DNA from: Planctomycetota bacterium
GTDB taxonomy: Bacteria; Planctomycetota; SZUA-567; H5-PLA8
Assembly (NCBI GenBank): GCA_015075375.1
Contig: JABTUM010000001.1
Coordinates: 2,599,201 to 2,663,200 of the forward strand
Reading direction: 5' to 3'
DNA: 64,000 bases
Under the pieces are notes generated by a model that was not told the DNA's origin, did not search any database, and was given only the letters and a program-made list of their open reading frames with translations. Shown one piece after another: positions 30,501 through 37,467 of this stretch. Made by a program: the position numbers and the translations under genes. Each line of letters opens with the position of its first letter. Positions within the stretch are counted from its first letter, which is position 1.

Positions 30501-30957
30501 GCTTCGCCGCGTCGATGCGTTCGTCGCCGCCGTCGCGCACCAGATTTTTCAGAGGCAAGATGCAGGCATGAGCGCCCGGATCGAGATGCAATGTGCGCGT
30601 GTACGGCGCGCCCTCTGCCGCATGCAGATGCACACGCAGGACCACGCGCCCGCCCGCTTGCACCGCCGCGTCGAAGCGCAGCGCGTCCATGCCCGCCAGC
30701 GCAGCGCCATCGCCGCTCCAAAGCAGCGCATCGGGATCCTGTTCGCGAGCGGGAAAGGTAATGCTCAAAACGCCGTCGCGCGCCTCAACCTTGGTCTTTG
30801 CATGCAGCGCTTTTGCGCTTCCGGCGCCTGCGCCAAATTCGGCCAGCACGTGTTCCTGAAGCGCCGGGCGCTTTAGCCACGGACGCGCAGGCTCGGCCGA
30901 TTGAATAAGGGTCGAACCCAGGCAGACCACCAAAAGAATCGAACATGAAGATCGCAT
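27523..30957 (-). CDS. Secreted DUF4091/GH123-like glycoside hydrolase with CBM9-like end
   Basis: Exported protein of 1144 residues. A signal peptide (MRSSCSILLVVCLGSTLIQS) defines the ATG at 30957, which has an aagga site; the frame opens earlier at 31170 without signal. The N-terminal third is beta-sandwich modules of carbohydrate-binding type. The middle (about 480-840) resembles the DUF4091/GH123 catalytic domain with the paired acidic residues in AQIFDEPRE and a later YSWEVRDAH. The last about 190 residues resemble a CBM9/DOMON-like domain (VVDGKADDAVWKDA ... WMDDSVEVFLDA ... GFGELIF). It would cleave an amino-sugar-containing or other glycan outside the cytoplasm; the substrate is inference. 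Confidence 0.82.
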   Translation of the reverse strand: MRSSCSILLVVCLGSTLIQSAEPARPWLKRPALQEHVLAEFGAGAGSAKALHAKTKVEARDGVLSITFPAREQDPDALLWSGDGAALAGMDALRFDAAVQAGGRVVLRVHLHAAEGAPYTRTLHLDPGAHACILPLKNLVRDGGDERIDAAKLDRIRISIQRRADDAEVKIAKLSAQRLFDGLDARWFDFGADGCFAGAASVTAKTMYDAARSFGLSGAELVDQAYHDGFPLFGDQVAGKDLAFRVDLPDGEYEIQCVAFGANWQGVRNVSYKILANEKAVVEDTITPERFFSYELQYYGADLIYDPERTLFDQYHRAYFKPHRFEASAAGGALTLKFEQCGPRTLWIYPKAQAEAGRAFVEACYGEVDHEIWSRIARVRPHKLEGEGAPVSAAETQRGYRIFTRNYQFRIYPNHEPAADELIDPAQGLDIACAPNEYEPVTFALRPLKDLGVTKVTVSELTSGAHTLPAAAFELCFVKEYPQSVGGGWYEPIPTLLHPYKELDLKKDWNRQYWATIFVPPGTPAGTYAGTVTVAPQHGEALALPLRLRVRPFDLPKTKTECGMWNNTAFGSHMLQAFPDYEPYVQQTMEAEIRIWAEHGMNGFVLDRPKVTYDRPNVKVTCEFSEWKRTIDACRKYGLGGRHLIGGVAGIVQYGLMRKGFTEFSPEFNSAYIQVLTQMRDWLKANDVPAAAQIFDEPRETELNDWNRNRRDTIKYLKMARQVEGLQTVVTLMGDRDGFNRPYTPLVPLMDIVSTHPWERSDDSIYLCAVEKIADLWLYNGGPSRLVHGFYLWKSRAKGHWQWVYSWEVRDAHIPVFHPKATSQGYACPGGFLSALTFEHMREGVDDHRYLELLEAELAQAPKDAPAATAARGFVKAIEEYLPAYPKDHGLSSGAEAGGVYNEDRAKLSFDAWREQIAEYIAALREKREAKKIEAAWAMFPKALTAEKKQVVCKLVTQAPVVDGKADDAVWKDAEEATGFLNLARSVLAVPQTGVKAVCDGVNLYVHFTCHEPKYGELKAYAIERDKDVWMDDSVEVFLDANRDKKTYKHLIVNCLGTIQDGDGRDPLWNAEVEAAVSKSKGSWSVEFSVTLASLGVEPPAEGAVWGVNLCRSRQPEPRETSSWAWVGHSFHNPEGFGELIFKK

Positions 30958-31123
30958 GCGCACGAGAGTTCCTTTTCGCTTCCCAGCTCGAAATCTTGCC
31001 AAGCTTATACCAGTGTAGACCAAAATGGACCCGCCACAGCCCTGCTTGGATACACCGGCCAAGCCGCATGAGCGAGGGATCGAAAAGAGTTCTGAAAGGA
31101 GTATGGTCCGTCGGTCGTTTAGG

Positions 31124-32812
31124 CTAGCCGCGCGCCACGGGTCCTGCGGCACGGCTCTCGTTTTCTGCAACCACCACGATCGCGCTTTCCTGCAGGAGCG
31201 GTTCGAGTTTTACCAAGGCGGTGTTACAGCGATACTCGCACAAGCCACAGCCGACGCACTTTTCCGGAATCACGAACGGCGCGAGAATGGTGCTCATCTG
31301 CTCGATCTCGAGCGCGGAATAGAGCCCTTCGGATTCCAGATTCTCGGGCACCGGAAGCGAAATCTGCCGCATCTGGATGGCGTCGTATCCGGCCGCCTTG
31401 CACTCGTCGTAACATAACTGGCAATCGCGCTCGCCGGCATGCGGAAGGCAGGTCTTCGTGTTGACGATGGCTAAGCCCAAGCGGAAGACGCGCTTCTCTT
31501 CCAGCGCGAGGGGTTGGATCGCACCCGTCGGGCATACTTGCGTGCAGTAGTTGCATTCCTGATGGCAGCCGGCGTGAGAGGGCACGACCACCGGCGTCCA
31601 GAGCGCCTCGATACCGCCTTCCAGCCCCGCCGGCTGAAGAACCGGACCGGGGCAGACCTTGAAGCATTCGCCGCAGCGGATGCACAGATCGTTGAAACTT
31701 TCTTCGGAGACGCTGCCCGGCGGGCGCAGAAGCGCTTTTTTCGATCGGAATGCATCAAGCCATCCGACGCGCACGGCCGCGGCGCCGGCGAGACCCGCCG
31801 CGCTGGCGGCCAGGAAACCGCGCCGCGAAGTGGGATGCTCGTGTACGGGCGGGTCGTTTTCGGCCTTGAGGTCGGTGAGGTTCCAGCGCGTCGTGAATTG
31901 AATCGAATGCGTGGGGCAGACGCCTCCGCAGCTTTGACAAAAGGTGCAATCGGCGGTACGGGTGGTGAAGTCGGCCTTGATCGCGTCGAAGGGGCATATC
32001 TCGACGCATTTGTTGCACTTAATACAGCTCGATTCGACCTTCCGTTCTCCGACGCGAAAGAGATTGAAGACCGAAAAGACTGCACCGGTGGGGCAGACGT
32101 AGCGGCACCAGAATCGCTTTTCCAGAAAGCCAAGCGCAAACACCGCAGCAAAGAGCACGATGGACAATACGTACGTCCAGCCAATCGGGGGGACCATTCC
32201 CCAATTCTTAAGCAGTCCCAATTGAATCGGAGCGCCCACGAACAGGAGCCCGCGCGTGATGACCGGAATCGCAGCGAGGTACCCCGAGAGGAGCACGCCG
32301 CCAGCGGCGGCAATGAGAATCGCGGCAAGCAGGTAATACTTCGTGTGCACCCACCCGCCCGTAACTTTGAGCTTAAATCGCTTAACGTGGCGGCCAACCG
32401 CCCAGTCGAAAAAATCGATCGCTGTTCCCAGCGGACAGAAATAGCCGCAGAATCCCCGAGGGAAAAACAGGCACAGCGTCAGGATGCCCAGCGCCCACCA
32501 CAGCGCGACATTCCAAGTGCGCGCGGCCAAGGCCGTGGAGAAGCCCAGAAGCGGATCGAGCCAGAGAAAGACTTCCGCCGGAAGAAATTCCTTTTTGTAG
32601 AAGAGATCGTTATCGAATACCGGTCCATACGGCCAAGCAGCATAAAAGAACAGCATCAGGAAAGTCATCAGGCAGGCGACTTGCACCGCGCGGCGTACGG
32701 GCGAAGCACGCGTCGTCGCGCCGATGCGGGAAAAGAGTTTGTGCAAGCGCCCGCGCCAGCCCCGCCGCTCGTTGGCCTTGAGGAAGGGGAAAAAGAGGTT
32801 GGCGTGGCTCAT
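31124..32812 (-). CDS. NapH-NapG-like fused membrane polyferredoxin
   Basis: Membrane redox protein of 562 residues joining two proteins that are usually separate. The N-terminal part (about 1-310) has four to five helices with NapH/NosR-type motifs CGYFCPLG and CRYVCPTG, then two [4Fe-4S] sites (CIKCNKCVEICP; CTFCQSCGGVCP). A twin-arginine segment SRRGFLAASAAGLAGAAAV follows mid-protein, then a NapG-like region with CIRCGECFKVCP, CHQECNYCTQVCP, CQLCYDEC and CVGCGLCEYRC. It would carry electrons between the quinol pool or cytoplasm and an outside partner. The start is 5 bp past the end of the FMN-binding gene, in one operon with apbE. Terminal acceptor unknown. Confidence 0.88.
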   Translation of the reverse strand: MSHANLFFPFLKANERRGWRGRLHKLFSRIGATTRASPVRRAVQVACLMTFLMLFFYAAWPYGPVFDNDLFYKKEFLPAEVFLWLDPLLGFSTALAARTWNVALWWALGILTLCLFFPRGFCGYFCPLGTAIDFFDWAVGRHVKRFKLKVTGGWVHTKYYLLAAILIAAAGGVLLSGYLAAIPVITRGLLFVGAPIQLGLLKNWGMVPPIGWTYVLSIVLFAAVFALGFLEKRFWCRYVCPTGAVFSVFNLFRVGERKVESSCIKCNKCVEICPFDAIKADFTTRTADCTFCQSCGGVCPTHSIQFTTRWNLTDLKAENDPPVHEHPTSRRGFLAASAAGLAGAAAVRVGWLDAFRSKKALLRPPGSVSEESFNDLCIRCGECFKVCPGPVLQPAGLEGGIEALWTPVVVPSHAGCHQECNYCTQVCPTGAIQPLALEEKRVFRLGLAIVNTKTCLPHAGERDCQLCYDECKAAGYDAIQMRQISLPVPENLESEGLYSALEIEQMSTILAPFVIPEKCVGCGLCEYRCNTALVKLEPLLQESAIVVVAENESRAAGPVARG

Positions 32813-32817
32813 GCGGC

Positions 32818-34089
32818 TTACAGTCCCGCTTTGCGCAGCGCTTCCAGCGTGGCGGCCTTGATCGCCTCGGTGCTGACCGTCGCCGCGGTTATGTTGTCCA
32901 CCTGGAGGCTCTGTTTCTTGATGATCTGCGCGGGCACCAGAATTGTGGCGTTGTTGTCGATCTTTTCGGTGTGGTTGAGCTGTATATCGGCAAGTTTTCC
33001 GGCTTTAACGATCACTGTGGCGTCGATAGGTCCGGTGTAGCCCAGCGCGGAGCCGGGGTAGCTGCCGTCCTTGAGCGTAACGGAGCCAAGCGCCTTGGCG
33101 TCGATCAAGGCGAGTTTGGCCTGAACGATGGCCACGCGGCGGGGCAACAGGTGCTTACCGTAGGTCGGGTTGGCAAGCGGATACAAACGCGCGGCTTCGG
33201 TGTACTCCTTCTTCGCTTCGGCATTCTTGCCCTGTTCGAGGAAAAGGTCGCCCAACATGCTGTGAATCCCGGCTTCCATGATGTCGCGCTGCTGCGGCGT
33301 TTGCTTGCTGGCCAGTTGCAGGGCGTGATTGAGCACTTGGTACGCTTTGTCGTACGCGCCAAAATGCATGTAACAAGCGGCCAGGCTCTTGTACGGATAC
33401 AGCGGGTATTTGCCCGCCGCGGCCTGCTGCGCGATGAACTCTTCGTGAGCCTTCACCGCCCAGGCGAATTCGGCGCCCAGGAGCAGATAGAGCGGAAGCT
33501 CGTGTCCGTCGCCGATGTCCTTCTTATTGAAGTACAGCCAAGTCAGCTTGATCGCTTCCCGGTTTCCATCCACGGTGCCAAATCCAAGCAGGCGCCGAAT
33601 CTCCAGGCGGCCGTCCTTCCAGGGTTTGTTCACATCCCAGTTTACGGGCGTGGCGGCCATCCAATCCGGAGGCACCTTTACCGCGGAGAGCGCCTGAGCC
33701 AGCGTATTGGACTTGGGCCCAGGAGGCGCATTCGTGGCCACGGGAGGCGGTGGCGCGGCGGCAGGCGGCGTTACTGCCGCGGGCTGAGCGACGGGCGGAG
33801 GCGCCTGCGTAACCGGAGGCGACGCATCGGCCGGAAGACCCGGCTTAGGCGTGACGATCTTGCGTTTGCCTCCGGCCGTTACGGCGTGAACTTTTGCTTT
33901 CGGATACGTAAGCTGCGCACCGCTGCTTAAAAAGGTAATCGCAGCATCCGATTCGGAGACGAACTCGCCGCGCAGCGTCATGCCGCTCATCATTTCGAGC
34001 GCATCTTCGGCGTGCGCGCTCGTACTCCAGCACCATGCGGCGCATACGGCCAACGCGCCCAGCAGAATTTCCGCGCGAATCGAACGCAT
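32818..34089 (-). CDS. Exported TPR protein with C-terminal FMN-binding domain
   Basis: Protein of 423 residues with a signal peptide (MRSIRAEILLGALAVCAAW, cut after SAHA). A short beta region and a Pro/Ala-rich linker (about 85-115) lead to TPR-like helices (about 190-310). The C-terminal about 85 residues are an FMN_bind domain ending LQVDNITAATVSTEAIKAATLEAL, where the Thr of the ATxST-like motif is the likely covalent FMN attachment site. It is flanked by apbE and the polyferredoxin in tight order, so flavinylation by that ApbE and electron exchange with the polyferredoxin are likely. ATG 34089 has gaggag 6 bp upstream; the frame opens at 34113. Confidence 0.85.
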   Translation of the reverse strand: MRSIRAEILLGALAVCAAWCWSTSAHAEDALEMMSGMTLRGEFVSESDAAITFLSSGAQLTYPKAKVHAVTAGGKRKIVTPKPGLPADASPPVTQAPPPVAQPAAVTPPAAAPPPPVATNAPPGPKSNTLAQALSAVKVPPDWMAATPVNWDVNKPWKDGRLEIRRLLGFGTVDGNREAIKLTWLYFNKKDIGDGHELPLYLLLGAEFAWAVKAHEEFIAQQAAAGKYPLYPYKSLAACYMHFGAYDKAYQVLNHALQLASKQTPQQRDIMEAGIHSMLGDLFLEQGKNAEAKKEYTEAARLYPLANPTYGKHLLPRRVAIVQAKLALIDAKALGSVTLKDGSYPGSALGYTGPIDATVIVKAGKLADIQLNHTEKIDNNATILVPAQIIKKQSLQVDNITAATVSTEAIKAATLEALRKAGL

Positions 34090-34118
34090 CTGCCACTCCT
34101 CTCCGAAACCCATGTGAG

Positions 34119-35168
34119 TCAGGACTGCGATGCGCTCGGAAAGCTCCGCGTCGAGCGTACCGTACCGCTCTTCGTCACGAACAACGCCTCGGCGCTCGCA
34201 TACGTCTTCAGCAGAGCATCGCCCGCCGATGGCGGCAGCACGAACAGAGCCGTCGAGAGCGCGTCGGCTTCCGCGGCGCTATCGGCTACGACGCTGACGC
34301 TGCTGTAGTGCGGCGGCGAACTTCCCGTTCGCGGGTCGAAGATATGGTTGTAGGCCCGGTCGGCGCTGAAAGCGGTCGCGTAGTCGCCGCTCGTGCTGAG
34401 GCAGCGCCCATCGAGCTGTGCCAATTCGATGTACGCATCTTCAACGCGCGGATGCTGAATGCCGACTTTCCAAGCCGAACCGTCGGCCTTGCGGCCCAGC
34501 GAACCCAGTTCGCCGGTGTTCACCAGGGCTCCGGCCACGCCGTGCCGGCGCAGCGCCGCAAGCGCGCGGTCGGCCGCGAAGCCTTGCGCGATCCCGTTCA
34601 GCGTGACCGCCATGCCGGGCGACGCCAATTGAATGCGCCGCGCGTCCACGTCCAGGCGCTGCCATCCGACCAGCCGGCGCGTGGCTTCGACTTCGCGCAG
34701 ATCGGGCAACCGGCCTTCTTTATGAGCGGCGGCGTACAGTTTCCAAAGCGGCTGCACGGTCACGTCGAATGCTCCGCCGCTGGCCGCGGATACCGCTTGT
34801 GCCTGGGTCAACACCGAGACCAGATACGGATGCGGTTCGCATAATGCGCCGGAACGGTTCAAGCGGCACAACGCGCTGTGCGGCCGGTACAAGCTCATGA
34901 GTTCTTCGACGAGTTCCAATTCTGCGAAGGCCGCGTCGAGAGCCGCCGCCGCCGAACCCGGCTTGCGATGCAGGACCGCCATGCTGATCTCGCTGCCCAG
35001 CGCACGCGACGTCCGCTGCGCCGCGAATAGCCCCCCCGCCGCGCGAGTCTCACGAGACGCCGCTGCGCACGTGGCGGAAGCCGGCCGTGAACCGTGCAGC
35101 AAGCCGGCCAGTGCGCCCATGCCGCCGCCCGCCGCCAGAATCAGAAAGCGCCTGCGTGTCGTGTTCAT
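34119..35168 (-). CDS. apbE: FAD:protein FMN transferase (ApbE)
   Basis: Periplasmic enzyme of 349 residues that transfers FMN from FAD to a Thr of a partner protein. A twin-arginine signal (MNTTRRRFLILAAGGGMGAL) opens it. ApbE features follow: LMSLYRPHSALCRLNR, GAFDVTVQPLWKLY, LNGIAQGFAADRAL, the glycine-rich VNTGELGSLG (Glu-Leu replacing the usual GG-D-like turn), and the Mg-site region HIFDPRTG. A gaggaat site precedes the ATG. It is the first gene of the three-gene operon; its predicted target is the FMN_bind domain encoded 29 bp downstream. Confidence 0.93.
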   Translation of the reverse strand: MNTTRRRFLILAAGGGMGALAGLLHGSRPASATCAAASRETRAAGGLFAAQRTSRALGSEISMAVLHRKPGSAAAALDAAFAELELVEELMSLYRPHSALCRLNRSGALCEPHPYLVSVLTQAQAVSAASGGAFDVTVQPLWKLYAAAHKEGRLPDLREVEATRRLVGWQRLDVDARRIQLASPGMAVTLNGIAQGFAADRALAALRRHGVAGALVNTGELGSLGRKADGSAWKVGIQHPRVEDAYIELAQLDGRCLSTSGDYATAFSADRAYNHIFDPRTGSSPPHYSSVSVVADSAAEADALSTALFVLPPSAGDALLKTYASAEALFVTKSGTVRSTRSFPSASQS

Positions 35169-35512
35169 CTTGGATTCCTCGCACGAAATTCAGAGGCCCG
35201 TGCTGTTCATAGTCCGGCCACCCCCCCATCAGGGGGTCATGAAATCATGGTCTTTGTACCCTCCTTAAGGAGCTACACAACGTTCCCTTGGCCCCATCAT
35301 CCTGCAATAGAGTGGAAGGTCTGCACGTGTGTGTGCGCTTTCGGGCAAGCCTCTTGTGCATTAAATAGAAGGATTCGACCGACGAATCCTGACCCCACGT
35401 TGCGCACGCGGGGCGACCTACCTGTAGAGGCCTGCCGCCGGCTTCGAATGCGGAGCCGGGATAGGCCTTTCTGCGGGGGGATCGCTCGCGGCGCCTGCGA
35501 GGCTGTCCGCGC
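35169..35512. other. Gap of 344 bp between apbE and sigma factor, with palindromes
   Basis: Divergent promoter region of the redox operon and the sigma/anti-sigma pair. No gene is supported. Two perfect hairpins stand out: ccccc-atca-ggggg (35223-35236) near apbE and aggattcg-accga-cgaatcct (35370-35390) upstream of the sigma gene. A GC-rich partial hairpin follows near 35393-35413. The second hairpin could be a regulator site or part of a structured leader; I cannot match it to a known riboswitch. Confidence 0.5.
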
Positions 35513-36076
35513 ATGAGTGTACCGGAGTCTCCGGCCGATGGAGACGCATGGGACCGGAAGTTCACCGAGATGGTGCGCACGCACCAGACGATGATCTACC
35601 GCTATGCCCGGTATCTCGTGCACGACGCGGCGCTGGCCGAAGAGCTGGCCCAAGACACCTTTGTGACGGCGTACTCGAAGCTGCGCCGAGAATCGCCGGA
35701 AGGCGAAATGGGTGCGTGGCTGCGCGGGGTGGTTCGAAACCTGGTGCTGCGCGCGCGAACCAAGCGCAAAGTTCAGGTGCTCTTTACGGACGAAGAAGGT
35801 CTGGAAGTGGCCGAGCGGGTTTGGGCGCGCCAGGAACTTCCGGAAAACGCGAGCGCCGATCCGAGGCTGGAAGCGCTGCGACGATGCGTGGGCGCCTTGA
35901 GCGCGGACGATAAGCAGCTCTTGAAGCTGCGCTTCGAAGAACAGCGTTCACGCGAGCAGTTGTCCGAGCTGCTGCGCTTGTCGGCCGAAGGCATCAAGAC
36001 CCGTCTGCGCCGGTTACGGGCGAAACTGTTGGACTGCGCCAAACGCCGGTTGGCGGGCAAGGAGCCCAGCGCGTAA
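35513..36076 (+). CDS. ECF-type RNA polymerase sigma factor
   Basis: Sigma-70 family extracytoplasmic-function factor of 187 residues. Region 2 is at about 20-90 (MIYRYARYLVHDAALAEELAQDTFVTAYSKL) and region 4 at about 130-180 (LSADDKQLLKLRFEEQRSREQLSELLRLSAEGIKTRLRRLRAKL). The 30-residue spacer and the pattern resemble the planctomycete/verrucomicrobial group of ECF factors. Its stop overlaps the ATG of the FecR-type gene (TAATG), the usual sign of translational coupling to its anti-sigma partner. Targets unknown; the palindrome at 35370-35390 might be part of its control. Confidence 0.92.
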   Translation: MSVPESPADGDAWDRKFTEMVRTHQTMIYRYARYLVHDAALAEELAQDTFVTAYSKLRRESPEGEMGAWLRGVVRNLVLRARTKRKVQVLFTDEEGLEVAERVWARQELPENASADPRLEALRRCVGALSADDKQLLKLRFEEQRSREQLSELLRLSAEGIKTRLRRLRAKLLDCAKRRLAGKEPSA

Positions 36077-37386
36077 TGGACCGGGAAGCCATCCTGCTCG
36101 GGCTCGACGCGTGCCTCGATGGGGCCGCCGACGAGCCGCAACGCGAAGCGCTGGATATGGCCGTCCGGTCCGACCGGGCGATTGCCGAACTCTGTGCGGA
36201 GTACCGCCTGCAGGATGCGCTGCTGACCGAACTGTTCGTGGGACTACCGGAACTGGCCACGCCGCAATGGCTGTTGGAACGCGCCAAGAAGCGTGCGCGC
36301 ATCGTGGAAGCCTCCGGCGAATCCGCGCCGCTGGTCTTGAGCACGCCTCCTGCGGCGAAGACCGCCGCTCCCACTCGTGCGCCGACGCCGGGCAAGGCTC
36401 AGACGCGCGGCGGACGCAAAGCCCGCACGCGCGGCACCGACGGCCTGCGCCCCGTGGGCGGCGCCAATCGAGCTTGGCTGGGCCTGCTCGGCATAGCCGC
36501 GGCGGCGCTCGTGGCGCTGGTCATTTACCTTACGCGCAATCCCGAAAAGCCAGCGGAGCCGGACGTCGTCCAGCAACCGGCGGTCGAAACCAAAACCCCC
36601 GAAGCGAAGACGCCGGAACAGACGCCGCCGCCCAAGCCGGCCGAGCCCATCGTCGCGATCAAGGGCGGCGCCTACACGCGCGAAGGGAACACGCTCACGA
36701 CCGACCGCGTTTCGGCCATCGTCGTCACGCTGGCCGATGGCAGCGAAGTCGAGATGCAGCCGCTGACCAAGGTCAGCTTCGCGGTGCCCACGCCGGAGGT
36801 CCGGCAAGATTTGGATCTGTCGCAGGGGCTGCTCAAAGTCAAAGCCGCGCCCAACGAACGGCTCTTCCGCGTGCGCGCGGGCGGAGGCGAGATCACGGTG
36901 GTGGGCACGCGCTTCGTCGTGGAACGCGCCGCGCGGGAGCAGCTTTCGGGCGATCAGCAGGCCCCGGCGCGGGTCGAAGTCGCCGAAGGCTCGGTGCGGC
37001 TCAAGAACGAAAAAGGCGAGCTGGTGGTGGAACGCGAGCAGACGGCGGTGTTGAGCGCCGCGTTCGCGCCTCAGGCCGCGGTCAAACCGCAGGCGCACGA
37101 TCTGCTGGGCTTCAGCGGCAAAATGAAAGTGGCCGTGCTGCACAAGGACCGGCAGCGCCTGCTGGTGATGGTCGCGAAGGCCGAACCCGATCGCGAAAAC
37201 AAGCTGGAACGCGCCGGCGACCGGATCGCGCATAAGATCCTGTGGCTCTACCCTGCCCCCGAACGGCAGGAAGAAGCGCACGAAGCCGCACTGAAGCTGC
37301 TGGAAGAAGTGAAGATCATGGACGATCCCTACCTGACCGTCTGGAGTTTCGAAGGCCGCTTGGTCTTCGTGCCCGTACGCAAGTAG
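36076..37386 (+). CDS. FecR-type membrane anti-sigma/sensor protein
   Basis: Protein of 436 residues with an N-terminal cytoplasmic part (about 1-135) that probably binds the sigma factor and includes an Ala/Pro/Lys-rich stretch. One membrane helix (GLLGIAAAALVALVIYLT, about 138-156) and a Pro/Glu linker lead to a FecR domain (about 195-340: GSEVEMQPLTKVSF ... LLKVKAAPNERLFRVRAGGGEITVVGTRFVV ... VRLKNEKGELVV). The C-terminal 100 residues are unassigned. FecR domains sit outside the membrane and sense or transmit envelope signals. Overlaps the sigma gene by one base. Confidence 0.88.
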   Translation: MDREAILLGLDACLDGAADEPQREALDMAVRSDRAIAELCAEYRLQDALLTELFVGLPELATPQWLLERAKKRARIVEASGESAPLVLSTPPAAKTAAPTRAPTPGKAQTRGGRKARTRGTDGLRPVGGANRAWLGLLGIAAAALVALVIYLTRNPEKPAEPDVVQQPAVETKTPEAKTPEQTPPPKPAEPIVAIKGGAYTREGNTLTTDRVSAIVVTLADGSEVEMQPLTKVSFAVPTPEVRQDLDLSQGLLKVKAAPNERLFRVRAGGGEITVVGTRFVVERAAREQLSGDQQAPARVEVAEGSVRLKNEKGELVVEREQTAVLSAAFAPQAAVKPQAHDLLGFSGKMKVAVLHKDRQRLLVMVAKAEPDRENKLERAGDRIAHKILWLYPAPERQEEAHEAALKLLEEVKIMDDPYLTVWSFEGRLVFVPVRK

Positions 37387-37467
37387 CCTCATCCGCACTT
37401 TCACGCCACGCGCCACGCGCTAAACCGTACTCAACGCCAGCGCCTACCTTCTACGGAGATCATCGCC

